A stretch of DNA of 64,000 nt from Anaeramoeba flamelloides (Eukaryota > Metamonada > Anaeramoebidae): positions 14,772,001 to 14,836,000 of the forward strand of contig JANTQA010000032.1 of assembly GCA_027625915.1 (NCBI GenBank), in the 5' to 3' direction. The notes under the pieces are model-generated. The model ran no database searches and was not told where the DNA came from. It saw nothing but the letters and a program-made list of their open reading frames with translations. Shown piece after piece: positions 1 to 11,844 of the stretch (position 1 is its first letter; each line of letters begins with the position of its first letter). The position numbers and the translations under genes were made by a program.

Positions 1-1653
1 CTCTCATTATTAAATTTGTATAAAAAGAATTGATTTATAAATAATTTGGACATTGGGCATTTTCTTGTAGAATTTTAATCAGATAAAATATTGGCTAATT
101 AACTTTTGACTCAATATGAAATATTCCTTCACTAAGGATTCTTATCTCTTCGAAAGAGTAAAAAAAAGAATGAAAACAAATAAATAAAATCAACCAATTA
201 CAAAATATGATTTGAAGACGATCGGATAAAGGAAAAAAGGAAAATGAATAGAAATTTTTGGTTTATTTCTTATACAAAAAAAACTTTAAAAGTTAATATC
301 TCATTTTGTTAATATGTAGGGATATCAGTAAAAAGGTTTTTAAGAAACTTATTTTACCCTTTTTATTGATTTTTTTTGGATTTATTCAAATTGAAAGATT
401 TTTTTGTTGTGGATTTTGGTGTTGGTTTGTTTAAATTTTGTTGAATTAGATCTCTTTTATCAGGAGATTGGTCTTGAAGGTTGTTAAAAAACACTTGGAT
501 AATATGATCTATGGTAAATATTGGTTAATTTGAAAGTATAGTTATACTGAACTGTATTTTTCAACAAACACAAAATAAAAACCAAAAAATCATAGGCAAT
601 AAAAAAAAGAAAAACATTGAAAAAAAAAAAACAACAGTTAAAAACAAAATCAAAACAAATAATTTTCAAAAACCCATATTAAAACTTTGACATGGGTTAT
701 TTAACAAACCGTATAATTTAAAATGAAATACTCGATCAAGAATAAAATTAAAATAGCTTTCATTATTCTGATTCTACCCTTTTTTAAGAAAATTTTTTAA
801 CTTTATTCTTATTTGTAACAAGATTTCATAACAAATATTTTTCTCAGAATTTATTTTTTTTTATGGAATATTAAGAAAAGTTCAAACTTTATTAAACTTT
901 AAAGTTTATAATCTGATTATTTATGTTATTTATGAATAATTTTTTCAAATTAAAAGTCCTGTATGTTTCTATTTAAACATTTTTTCAAAATATTATTATT
1001 TCGAGTACTTTTAAAAATAAACCAATAATTTTCCGATTTAATTTACCCAAATTGTTTTAAAAATAATTTAACAACCAAAATCTTATTCAAACATTTCAAT
1101 AATAATATTTATTTGTGACACCAGTGGATAATTTAAAATAATATATTTGCGCATTTAAAGAATTCTATTTTTCCTAAAATTTCAATAAAAATAAATAGAA
1201 AAATAAAAAAAGATATTTTAAAAAGGAAAAAACTTTCAATTGAAAACACCTATTTTTCTTCAATTTTATGAAATAAATTTGAAAGACGTTAAAAGATTTT
1301 TTTATTATTTGAGATTCAAAAAAAAATATTTATTTGGTTAAATTGTTTATTCAAAATTTATCAGATTTTGACAACAAAAAGAATGAAAATAAATCGTATG
1401 TGAACCGTTTTACAAATTAAAATGTTTAATAAATAATAGAACATTTTTATATTAATAAAAATTTCGAGTTGTATGTTCATTTTTTTTAAACTAACAAATT
1501 TCAAATGTAACTATTTTTTACTTCTTTTTTTTTCTTTTTTATTTGATTAGAAATTTAAAAACCTCTTCTCTAACTAACAAAAAATTTCTTTAACGCTCTT
1601 TATACAATGCAATCATATTCTATTTAATACATTTTTTTCTCAAAGATCAATAA
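1..1653. other. AT-rich intergenic region upstream of the HMG-box gene
   Basis: No supported gene. Only short open frames with no recognisable protein similarity are present, and A/T homopolymer tracts are frequent. The last 50 to 100 bases before the ATG at 1654 would hold the promoter and 5' leader of the HMG-box gene, but no discrete promoter element can be defended by eye. Confidence 0.6.
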
Positions 1654-2211
1654 ATGTCATACAACAAAGACAAACCAAAAAAAAACAGAAACGCATGGAC
1701 TTTTTACTGCATGGAAATGAGACCAAAGGTCCAAAAGAAAAATGCTGACCTCAATTTCAGAGAAGTCTCCAAAAAAGTCAACGAAGATTGGAAAGAACTT
1801 TCTGAAAAAGCCAAAAAGAAATGGACCAAACAAGCCGGAGAGGACAAAAAAAGATATGCAAAGGAATTGAAAAAATGGCAAGATGAACAAACCTCAGAAT
1901 CCTCTGAAGAAGAACTTTCAAGAACAAGATACAACGGAAGAAAGAAACCAATCCCAAAACCAGTTGGTGCCAGAAATGTTTACCAATTCTTTATGATGGA
2001 CAAAAAGAAAGAACTTAAAAAATCAAACCCAGACATGGACTCGAAAAAAGTCAACCAAAAAGTTTCCAAAGCCTGGAAAAATGTTTCTGAGAAAAGCAAG
2101 AAAAAATATGAAAAAATGGCCAAAGAAGACAAGAAAAGATACGAAAAAGAGTGGAAACAATACGAAAAAAATAGACCAAAAAGTAGCTCAGAAGAATCTT
2201 CCTCTGATTAA
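1654..2211 (+). CDS. two-HMG-box chromatin protein (HMGB-like)
   Basis: A 185-residue, intronless reading frame from a true ATG to TAA. It contains two HMG boxes: residues about 10-77 and about 101-174. Each has the expected aromatic and basic pattern (NAWTFYC...EMRPKVQ and NVYQFFM...DKKKELKKSNPDMD, then KVSKAWKNVSEKSKKKYE). A Ser/Glu-rich linker separates the boxes and the tail is Ser/Glu/Asp-rich, like the acidic tails of HMGB proteins. Known family role: non-sequence-specific bending of DNA in the nucleus, with effects on nucleosomes, transcription and repair. The order box, acidic linker, box, acidic tail is close to metazoan HMGB1, though the acidic segments are short and serine-rich. 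High Lys content and A-rich codons match the neighbourhood. It is convergent with VPS16. An FACT/SSRP-type HMG protein is unlikely because no other domain is present. Confidence 0.93.
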   Translation: MSYNKDKPKKNRNAWTFYCMEMRPKVQKKNADLNFREVSKKVNEDWKELSEKAKKKWTKQAGEDKKRYAKELKKWQDEQTSESSEEELSRTRYNGRKKPIPKPVGARNVYQFFMMDKKKELKKSNPDMDSKKVNQKVSKAWKNVSEKSKKKYEKMAKEDKKRYEKEWKQYEKNRPKSSSEESSSD

Positions 2212-2509
2212 ATCTAAATGATTTTTATTTTTTTTTTTTGCTTATTAGTAACAGATCTTTTTGGTTCGGAAGAATCTTAATTCTCTATTTAATCTTCTTT
2301 AATATTTTTTTTAATAAGAAGAGAAAAGGATAATTTTTAAGATTTTTTTTCTTCTTGTTAATATGCTACTTTATATATAATGCTACAAAAAAGAATTAAA
2401 CTGTCACTTCACTCTAAATAAGAAATAAAAAAAAACCTTTTAAATTCATTTTATTATTTTATTTTATTTTTCTTTGGAGATATTTTGTAGATACTTTTTT
2501 TTTAGAAAA

Positions 2510-2808
2510 CATAAAGTGGAAAAAAAAAAAAATTTTCAAAAAGACAAATAATCACTTAGAAAATTGAGACTACTAAATTCCTTTTAAAATTTTGTTAATT
2601 ATTAGCCAAAAATCTTGGTTGTCAAACTTTTTTTCAGTAAAAGTTTCATAATACTAAAATCTGTAATAATCATTTGAAAAATTGAGTTTTATTTTATATT
2701 AATTTTTTTAATATCATTTTTACAATATCAGGTTTTTATATATTTTGAATATGTTAAAAGTGAATTATTAATCAGATTTAATTATTTTTTGTTCTTGAAT
2801 ACTAAAGA

Positions 2809-2842
<34 letters not shown>

Positions 2843-2850
2843 TAATTATT
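2510..2850 (+). repeat. dispersed repeat family B, copy 1
   Basis: This stretch shares a series of matching blocks with 7560-7880, 8105-8225 and 47260-47580. Shared words include AAAATTGAGACT, GTGAATTATTAA and a TTGTTCTTGAATACT-like segment near the right end. No open frame or clear terminal inverted repeat is visible, so this is a dispersed non-coding repeat of unknown class. Identity is moderate and the boundaries are approximate. Confidence 0.5.
2809..2835. repeat. (AT)n microsatellite
   Basis: Uninterrupted AT dinucleotides spanning about 27 bases at the right edge of the family B copy. Confidence 0.9.
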
Positions 2851-3461
2851 TCAGGTGAGTCACACTTTTTGAAATAGTGTCTAGCTAAAAGAAATCAAAT
2901 CATCTCCTTGAACACACCAACACTCGTTGCTCTCCACATTATTGTAAAATATTTGTGATTTAAACCATCTTCTTAAGGCACAGGTAGTGCTAAAAAAAAA
3001 CATATAAATAAAAATAACTATATATAGGATACAGTAAGGGTTAGGAATATATAAAGTGTGTTCCTATTACCCTGTGATATATTACACCATTGTTGGCAAC
3101 ACACCAATACTTTATCTCATCTTATCGTATTCATTCATACACAGGTTATATAAAACTGTAGGTCAAATCAAAAATATAAATACAATAATCTTCAAATTTG
3201 ATCATTGATTTAATTAGTTTTTTTTATTACTGTTTTTTTTTCTTAAAAAATTATCTTTTATTTTAAATATTGGCTATATCATTAAATTTCAAATTTGGTC
3301 AAATCTAAATTTGTCATATTTTCGAAGAGTTTATTGATTATTATCATTGGTACGGAAGTTTTTAATGTTTTTTTTATAATTGTGAGAGGAAATGACAAAA
3401 AGAGTCTTTTGTGATTGGTTGTATTTTATTACTTAAATTGTAGAAAATCCAAAATTTTTAC

Positions 3462-4062
3462 TTTTAGTTTAGATGCCATGAATTAGTAACCATAGTGTTT
3501 GACTTATAATTGTGATAAGTATATAAATATTTTTAAAAATGTGTTCTAACCCCAATTTTAACCCATAAAGTTAAGTAAAAAAATTTTTTCCTTTAAAACA
3601 AGTTGCAAAAGTCTAATTGGTCTCTTAATTATTTTTATTTTCAAAATCCTGGCAAAAATTTTCTAGCATACCATTTAAACCACCCAAAAATACTCTAGCA
3701 TACTCTAACCTACTCTAGCACACCTTAAACCACCATTAAAGGGAAGTTTAAATACATCCAGCCAACCCAATAAGGGTTTGTAAATGCCAATATCCAATAT
3801 ATTTCAATATAATTGATTATTTTTAAAAAAATAGGAATTTGACTAAATTTTGAAATTTTACCAAATTTGAAATTTAATAATTTTCCCTAAATATCAGTTT
3901 TCATGATTAACAAAAATTTTTCTAAATTAAAAATATTTTTAAATACGAGACAAATGTCTCAACTGTTATATCACAATTAATTTTTTCATCATAATATTTA
4001 TATATTTATCACAATTATAAGTCAAATACCATGGTTACTAATTCATGACATCTAAACTAAAA
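3462..4062. repeat. long inverted repeat, 70-bp arms
   Basis: The left arm 3462-3531 and the reverse complement of the right arm 3993-4062 match at 66 of 70 positions by direct comparison. Both contain GTCATGAATTAGTAACCAT-like and ACTTATAATTGTGATAA-like words. The 460 bases between the arms are AT-rich and include a short imperfect tandem repeat (TACTCTAGCA-type units) at about 3685-3735. The right arm runs directly into a family A copy. A segment just right of the left arm also looks like an inverted piece of the family A end, so the structure may come from two family A copies in opposite orientation. Confidence 0.75.
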
Positions 4063-4605
4063 TTTAAAATTTTCCACATAGCTAAAATGTTCCAAACAAT
4101 CACAATAATTCAATTTCATTGAAATTGGAGATAATTTTGATTTTTTTGAAAAATATGAAAAACATTTTTTCATCTTTTAGTTTTTCTTTTCATTTCATTT
4201 TTTGAATTACGTAATTTATTTCGTTCGATCAAAATTTTTTTGAACAATTGATATTCTGTTAAAGCTGAGTTGTTCCAAATAGAAGAACTCAAATAAAATT
4301 AGTTGGTAGTATCTAAACTTTTGATCGATCAATACTCCTAATAGAATTTCAACAATTTTACCAAATGTATTTTTTTGTTTTGCTCTCTCCAAAATTTTTA
4401 ACATGCTCATGATTGATTTGTATTGATAATTATTTATTTATTGTTTTGTGAGTATTGTAATTTATAAACAAGTGTTAACATTTCCATTGGTGAATGGTTC
4501 AAATTTGGTATTTCTTCTTGAATTGATTAAATAAGTTTTTTTTTTTCACAAATCGAATTTTGGTGTGTTAAAAATTTTGAATTGGGGTTTAGAATATTAT
4601 ATTTT
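4063..4605 (+). repeat. dispersed repeat family A, copy 1
   Basis: About 540 bases closely similar to 35640-36210 and, more distantly, to 30775-31735 (interrupted) and the reverse strand of 21115-21500. Shared landmarks in order are TGAATTACGTAATTT, AGAAGAACTCAAATAAAATT, GCTCTCTCCAAAATTTTTAA, GTGAGTATTGTAATTTATAA and an end near TTTTGAATTGGGGTTTAGAA. No coding capacity is visible. Class unknown: it could be a SINE-like or other non-autonomous element. Confidence 0.75.
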
Positions 4606-4823
4606 TTCAATAATAACTGGCTTTATAAAAATATAATTCGTATTGAAATAGAACAAATCAATACTCTATTTTCAAAACCATCAATTACCCTGTTTTAAAA
4701 ATTCAAAAAAAAAAACGAAACAGACAAAAAATTCAAAGGTATAAATACATACACGCAACAGATAAACAATTAAATATATATTTTATTTTATTTCTTTAAA
4801 ATTTCAAAAAAATTAATGTTTTT

Positions 4824-7800
4824 TTAATGCTTGTGTATTTTTTTTAAACGATTTCTTTCCACCTTTTCTTTATATGAATTGATCTTATTTAGCATTTCTT
4901 CGTCTTTTAACTGGGTAGCTGCCTCAGTTGCAAGTTGTAACATTTTCAATTGGAAATAAATTTCAGCTCTTTTTCTAATAGATTTAATTTTTGGGATATA
5001 TTTCACAGCCTCCTTTTTCGCAAAATTTTTTAAACAAACTCTAACAAAGGGTTCATAACCGATTGGCGAATTCTTTGATTCAGAAAACAAACGCAATTTT
5101 TCCCACATTCTGAATTTAGCTAAAGTGGAGATGACCAACCACCAATACCGCCTATCATTAATTTTGAATTGCTTTTTCATTTTCTTTGCCGTTTTCATAT
5201 CATTATTTTGGATCATGATTGAAATTGTTTCATTGACAGACTTTCCAAAGAAATTGACTCTAGTTTTTTTTTCTAATTCTTTTTGGATCCCCATCAATTT
5301 AAATTGGTCATCGATCATTGATTTTGAAAAATTATGCTTGCATTTTTCAAAGATATTTGAAGATTCTTTTAAAAACTTGAATCTTTCTTCGTGCGTTGTT
5401 GAAGTTACGGCCTTTTCCAAATTTAGCATGGCAATTTCGTAGACCCGTTCAAGGGCATCTAATAACATTGGCAAATTATCATCTTCAGTTTTTTTCCAGT
5501 AAATAATTAATTGCTCTATGGCCTTTTTATGGTTACCCAATTGGGAAAATAATTGAATATTCGTCATTTCGTTGTATTCCACCTTCTTTAGCAAATGAAA
5601 CAACACTAAAAAAATTAGATCATTATCTCCAGAATTAATAGATTCATTCAGCGCAATTTTATTTTCACCCATTGATAATAATAGCGGAACGGCGTTACTT
5701 GGGTGCACATCGTGGTTGATTAATTTAATGGCCAGTTGCTTTTTGTTGCACTCCTTAGCAACCCTTGCAACCTTAACAAAGGAAATTTTGCTGTTGGTCT
5801 CCTGCACCTTTTCCATGATTTCGTCATAAAGCATATAATCGTCCTTTTCATTTTCTCTATTAGGGAATTTAATTTTATCACAGGCCCATTCTTCAATTAC
5901 CCTCTTCGGATCAATTTTTAAATATTGCGAGATTTTAAATGATAACAAATGCTTCCGGTGATTCAACAGTTTTAAAATCAACCTTTCAACACCGATCTTT
6001 TGAAATTGATTAAATGTCATGGGGATAGCAATCAAATAATTCCTGATCTGATTTAAGATCCTAATATTGCAACCAATTTCTGCAAAGTAATCGTGATCAT
6101 ATTCCTTAACATACGATTTCCCCAAAGATGCTGCATTAATTAGCGAATTTTGTCTTGTTAAATCAAATTCATGACCAGCAGCCATTAAACAATTCGTGAT
6201 GGCCTCATCCAAATTACCTTTAATGGATCTTAAAATCTTGTCCGCCTTGGAGTCCCGTTGCTTAAAATATTGATAGGCCTCAAATAACATTGATGATGGA
6301 CTATCAGATCCAATTCGGAAAATGGATTCAACCACATCAGGCACCCTTGACAAAAAATCACACGAGTCATTGCTAAAAATCCGAATGCCATCAATTTCCG
6401 GTATTAAGCAAACAGGCCCATTGTATAAATACTTGACAACGCCATTGTTGGGCCCAATCATTAACAACAAATGCCTTGATTCCCAATAACACAGAATCGA
6501 ATCAGCACCACACCATACTAAATTCGTTGGACAAATCGTTTTAGTATCAAATTCTAAAAAAATTTGATCATGCGCTAAAGTAGTGACTACCAACTTCCCA
6601 TTCTTTGTAAAGTATGCTAAAATCTTCCCATTTGGCGATAATGTGAATTTAACTATGGTGTCACTAATGTTTTGCGTTTCTATTTTGGAATCACTACATG
6701 TTAATAATTCACCCGTTGACGTCGATAATAAAATTTCTGGTGTGCCTATAGATTAACATTTTAATTATTTTATTAATAATAATCATTAATTTGTAAATTA
6801 TTTTTTGACATATTTTTTTTTTTTTTTTTTTTTGTTTTTTGATTGAACAGAGGTATTTTGAATCAAAATATTCATTAAAAATTAAAAAACAAAAAAAACA
6901 AAAAAATGCTTTTGTGAATTTCTTTAAAAGGATATTTTTTTTTTTTAATTTTTACATATAAATTTTCTAATTACTTTTTTAATTAGTTGTTTGAATTTAA
7001 TAAAAACAACTCAACAGATTTAAAATCAGCACAATGAATGATACTCGATACCATGAATATAATAAGTGGAGCACGAACCACAGAATTATAATATTATTTG
7101 TTTTTTATTTTAAATATTTTTTATTTTCAATTTTTATTACACCCCCACCCCGAGTTACCCAAAGTTTAAATACAGATAATATCAATAATATTTGCAAAAT
7201 AAATATTTATGATTAAAGCATATTATCATGTTTTTTAAATTTAAATATATTTTTTATTAAATTGTGTTTGCATTCAAAAACGCAATAGAACGTATACATG
7301 ACTCTCATACTGTATGCTTTAATATAAAAACAATCAAAGTTTAAACTATTTTTTCAAAAATGTTGAATCACTTTATAATGCTATTGAAAGTGATTTTGTT
7401 CGGGTTTATTCAAATATTCTTGACAAATATAAATTTTAAAATTTAAATCAAAATCATTTTTTCTAATTTGTATCTATTTTTTTTATATTTTTGTTTTTCT
7501 TTTTCTTTTTCTTTTCTTTTTTTCTTTTTTTTTTTGATCTTTTCTTTTTAAGGTAATTTGAAAAAAAAAAAAAGAGGATCTTAGAAAAGACCAATAAACA
7601 TTATGAAAATTGGTTCTATGTAATTTCTTCTAAAATGGATATATTTATTATCAAAAAATCTTCTTGTTAACCCTTTTTAATTGAAATTTTAGAATAAAAA
7701 ATTTGTAATACTCATTTCAAAAATAGTGAGTATCTTTTTTTTTTAGGTTTTTGATTTTATTTTTTTTAATTTTCAAAATATCAGAGTTTGTATATGTTTA

Positions 7801-10800
7801 GAATGATTTAAAAGTGAATTATTAACCTTATTTAATTATTAGTTGTTCTTGAATACTCTCGAATAAATTTTTTTTTTTTTTTAATTTATTATTTTCTGCG
7901 ATACACAAATTTTGAAAATTTATTTTGAGAAAAATAATGGATTAAACTCATAGAATATGTGCTATTTGTTTAATAAAACGGTTCCCCTTTGACTGAAAAA
8001 GAGTTTATATTTCAAATTTTAGATCAAAATCATTTTTTCTAATTTAGATCAAATAATTTTTGCTTTTTTTTTTTTCTTTTGTTTTCTTTTTCTTTTTTCT
8101 TTTTTAAAAAGTCAATTCGAAAAAAATTAATGTTTTCAAACTCCAAATTAACCTGAAGAAAATTGAGACTTTGTAATTTCTTTTGAAATTCTAATAAACA
8201 ATAAAAAAAATCTTATTGACAAAAATTTTAAATTTTCTAAAGAAATTGAGAAAATTTGCACGAGAAAATTCAATGAAAGTCAATCAAAAATATTTTTAAT
8301 ATTTTATTTTTTTTTCGAAAATTTATGGTTTTTTCAGGTATTTCTTTTATAAATATCAACTCTAATCCAAAGTTAATTATTTCTAAACAATCATATGTTG
8401 GTTGAATCTTAATAAAAAACTGATTTTTTCATTTTTGGCTGGGGTTCATTTGAGTGAAATGGTGTTTAATTGATACCCGCCCCCCCAACCCCGTAAAAAA
8501 AAAAAAAAAAAAAAAAGATATAGTTTCTGAATAGATTAAAGAGTTATGAACACATTTTACTTTTTAATTGCACGTACAAATCAAATTGAAGCCGTTAAAG
8601 ATTTATTGAGATCATTAAAACCTATAATTTTTTGGTTTCATTTTATTTATTTATTTATTTTTCCACTAAAGAGTGAGTACTAAAAGTTCACCCGTTTTTT
8701 GTTCGGGGACTCAAAATTTAAAAGAATAAAGTATACTTTTTGATTTTCCACAATTCTTTTGAATTCTGGAAAACCACTGTTAATCTTTTTTTAATTTAAA
8801 AAATTAAAACTAAATTTAATAAATTTTCTTTTCATTTCATAAATTTAAAAAAAAAAAAAACTAGGAACTCTACAACACTACCCGAATACCTGATTTTAAT
8901 CAGAGATATTATTGAAACGAATGGAGGTGGTTCAATTTGTACAAGAATCGGGACATTCTCATAAATTGAGATGGATTTTGTTCCAATTTCCATGCTTATT
9001 CATTTTTAAAATAGTCAAAATGATTTAAATCTTTGATGACGATTTCTTAAAAGAATTCGTGGTTCTATGAAGCACAAACCCGGTTTTTTATTACAATTAC
9101 ACCTTGGTGGCTTTTGTAATTTTTGTAACTTTTTGAGAAAATGATTTACAATTCAAAAATAATACCGTTCAGAGGAATTGAATCCCAACCTTCATATAAA
9201 AATATTCTTTATTACTAACAAAGTTGATCAAAATAAAAATTGATTAGACGTATCTTGTTTATTTTTTAAATGTTTTTATCCCTATACACACATAATAACA
9301 ATCAAAATATATTATAAAAAAAAATTGAAATTTAGGTTTTGTATAAGGTGTTATATTCAAAACCTTATTTAATTGTTAGTTTTTTCAATCTTTTTGATTA
9401 AATTTTTTTTAAAGTCTTTTTACAAAAATGTGATCAAAAAATTTTTAATACTGTATTGAAAATGTAATACTACACTACAAGGAAAATTTAAATACCTAAA
9501 ATTAAAGTTAGCCAAAACTATACATTGGATTTCAGTTATACTTCTTTTATAAATTATTTTTTCAAAGTTATCATAATTTTATGTAATAAAAAAGGAGATC
9601 TATTAAACTCATGAAAATCTGAATACCCCCCTTTTCAAAAATACCGACTTTTGAAAAAAACACCTATTTTCAGGGTATTTTTTTATTGGAAAAAGTTGAA
9701 ATGAATTAATTTTTGATTGAACATTAAGATTGAAAAACGAATAAATGTTAAAGCAATTTGCAGAAAACAACCGGGAACGTATATAAAAAACTCAAACAGG
9801 GAAAAAAATAAAATGATAAAAAATATTCCAAAAACAGATAAAAAATCAGATTTTCAATTTAATTTAGCAATATCTTTTGATTGAAATATTTTGTGCTATT
9901 TTCAAATTGAAAAATATGTTTCCTTTTAGACTATTAAAAAAAATACTTGAAAATTATCTCTCTAATAAGTCAATTAAAAAATTCAAAAATTTTACAATTA
10001 AAAATGAAAAAAAATATTACTGAAAAATTTCATTTTTTTTTCAATTCCTATTAATATCTATTAAAGTTGTAAACCTCATTGAAAATTGTTATGTATAATA
10101 ATGTTTATTATATGAGTGTATTTCAAAAATACAAAATTTAGAGATTTTTTTTTGAAAAAATTTTCCTTGTACACTACAAGGAAAATTTAAATACCTAAAA
10201 TTAAAGTTAGCCAAAACTATACATTGGATTTCAGTTATACTTCTTTTATAAATTATTTTTTCAAAGTTATCATAATTTTATGTAATAAAAAAAGGATAGC
10301 TTTTAAACTCTTGAAAATCTGAATACCCCCCTTTTCAAAAATACCGACTTTTGAAAAAAACACCTATTTTCAGGGTATTTTTTTATTGGAAAAAGTTGAA
10401 ATGAATTAATTTTTGATTGAGCATTAAGATTGAAAAACGAATAAATGTTAAAGTAATTTGCAGAAAACAACCGGGAACGTATATAAAAACTCATACATGG
10501 AAAAAAATAAAATGATAAAAAATATTCCAAAAACAGATAAAAAATCAGTTTTTCAATTTAATTTAGCAATATCTTTTGATTGGAATATTTTGTGCTATTT
10601 TCAAATTGAAAAATATGTTTCCTTTTAGACTATTAAAAAAATACTTGAAAATTATTTCTCTACTAAGTCAATTAAAAAATTCAAAAATTTTACAATTAAA
10701 AATGAAAAAAATATTACTGAAAAATTTCATTTTTTTTTCAATTCCTATTAATATCTATTAAAGTTGTAAACCTCATTGAAAATTGTTATGTATAATAATG

Positions 10801-11812
10801 TTTATTATATGAGTGTATTTCAAAAATACAAAATTTAGAGATTTTTTTTTGAAAAAATTTTCCTTGTAGTGTAGTGTACTGAAGTTTGTCAACTGTTTTT
10901 TAGATATTTTTGAAAACTTTTTTTCAAACTTCAAAATGAATATACTGATAAAATCAAAAAAAAGTTTTTCAAACTTTTTGGTTCAATTTCCATTTTTTTT
11001 TTTTATATCTTGTCAACCAACTTTCAAAAGATTTTTTTTTCTGACAACAGTCCCATTGTCAATTAATTTACAAATTTTTTTTGGACTTTGAGTCAATACA
11101 ATTCTTTTGTGAAAGCTCATAAAAACATTTTCAAAAATAGAAAGTCAACAAAAAAGTTAAAAACATTTTTATGAATTTATCAATAGATACTTTTTACAAA
11201 CCCAATAAAAGAACCCGAACCAAATATTTATGAAGTGTTCTCTATTTTGTTAGTTTCTTAAAGGTATTTTTATTAAAAAAAAATTAATTATCTTTGAAAA
11301 ACTAATGCAAAAAAATGAAAATGATGGGATTGGTTGAAAGATTGATGGATCTTGGAAATTTTATTAATATATCTTTTATTTTTTGAGTCTCTAATAGAAT
11401 ACAGTTTTCCAAATAGCAATGCACTTATTAAGTTAAATTATTTTAAAATCCCTCACAAAATTATCTCCAAATCAATACACCATTATTTTTCTTGAAGAGA
11501 AAAAAAAACAATTATTTGGAATAAATCCGAAATATTTGGTAAGGTTTATAAATTATTTAGGTAAAATCGTGTGTTGTGAATGTTTGTTGTTAACGAGTAA
11601 ACAAGTTTTTTTTTCAAGAAAATTTGAAAAAGTAATATTTGTTGGTGTTTTACAAACTGATCGAACTTTTTATTTCCTTTCTTTGCTAAGTCTTGTTTTA
11701 TTTTGTTTTTAAAATTTGTTATTATTTTGTTGTGCTTTGTTTTGTATTTTGTATTTCTTTTTTAATTATTTGATTCCTTTTTTGGAATTGATGTTGGTAG
11801 ATTGTTGTTTAC

Positions 11813-11844
<32 letters not shown>

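Larger units (their letters stand above)
2212..3461. other. intergenic region, left part, between convergent HMG and VPS16 genes
   Basis: No gene supported. The first 250 bases should be the 3' UTR of the HMG-box gene; AATAAA occurs near 2422. The stretch also carries a copy of dispersed repeat family B (about 2510-2850) and an (AT)n run. A less AT-rich patch at 2855-3130 with several short CAC-containing words encodes nothing recognisable. Confidence 0.5.

Noticed and set aside
4824-6593. A 589-residue protein beginning at 6593 as a complete gene
   Set aside because: The first codon there is TTG, and the codons upstream to 6745 are also VPS16-like (TLSPNGKILAYF), so this is only part of exon 2.
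9160-9190. tRNA T-arm-like word (reverse of GGATTCAATTCC)
   Set aside because: The stem does not extend, and no D-arm, anticodon arm or acceptor stem fits around it.
10303-10761. Two small frames inside the tandem transposon-like element
   Set aside because: They differ between the two copies, start in AT-rich sequence and resemble no transposase.
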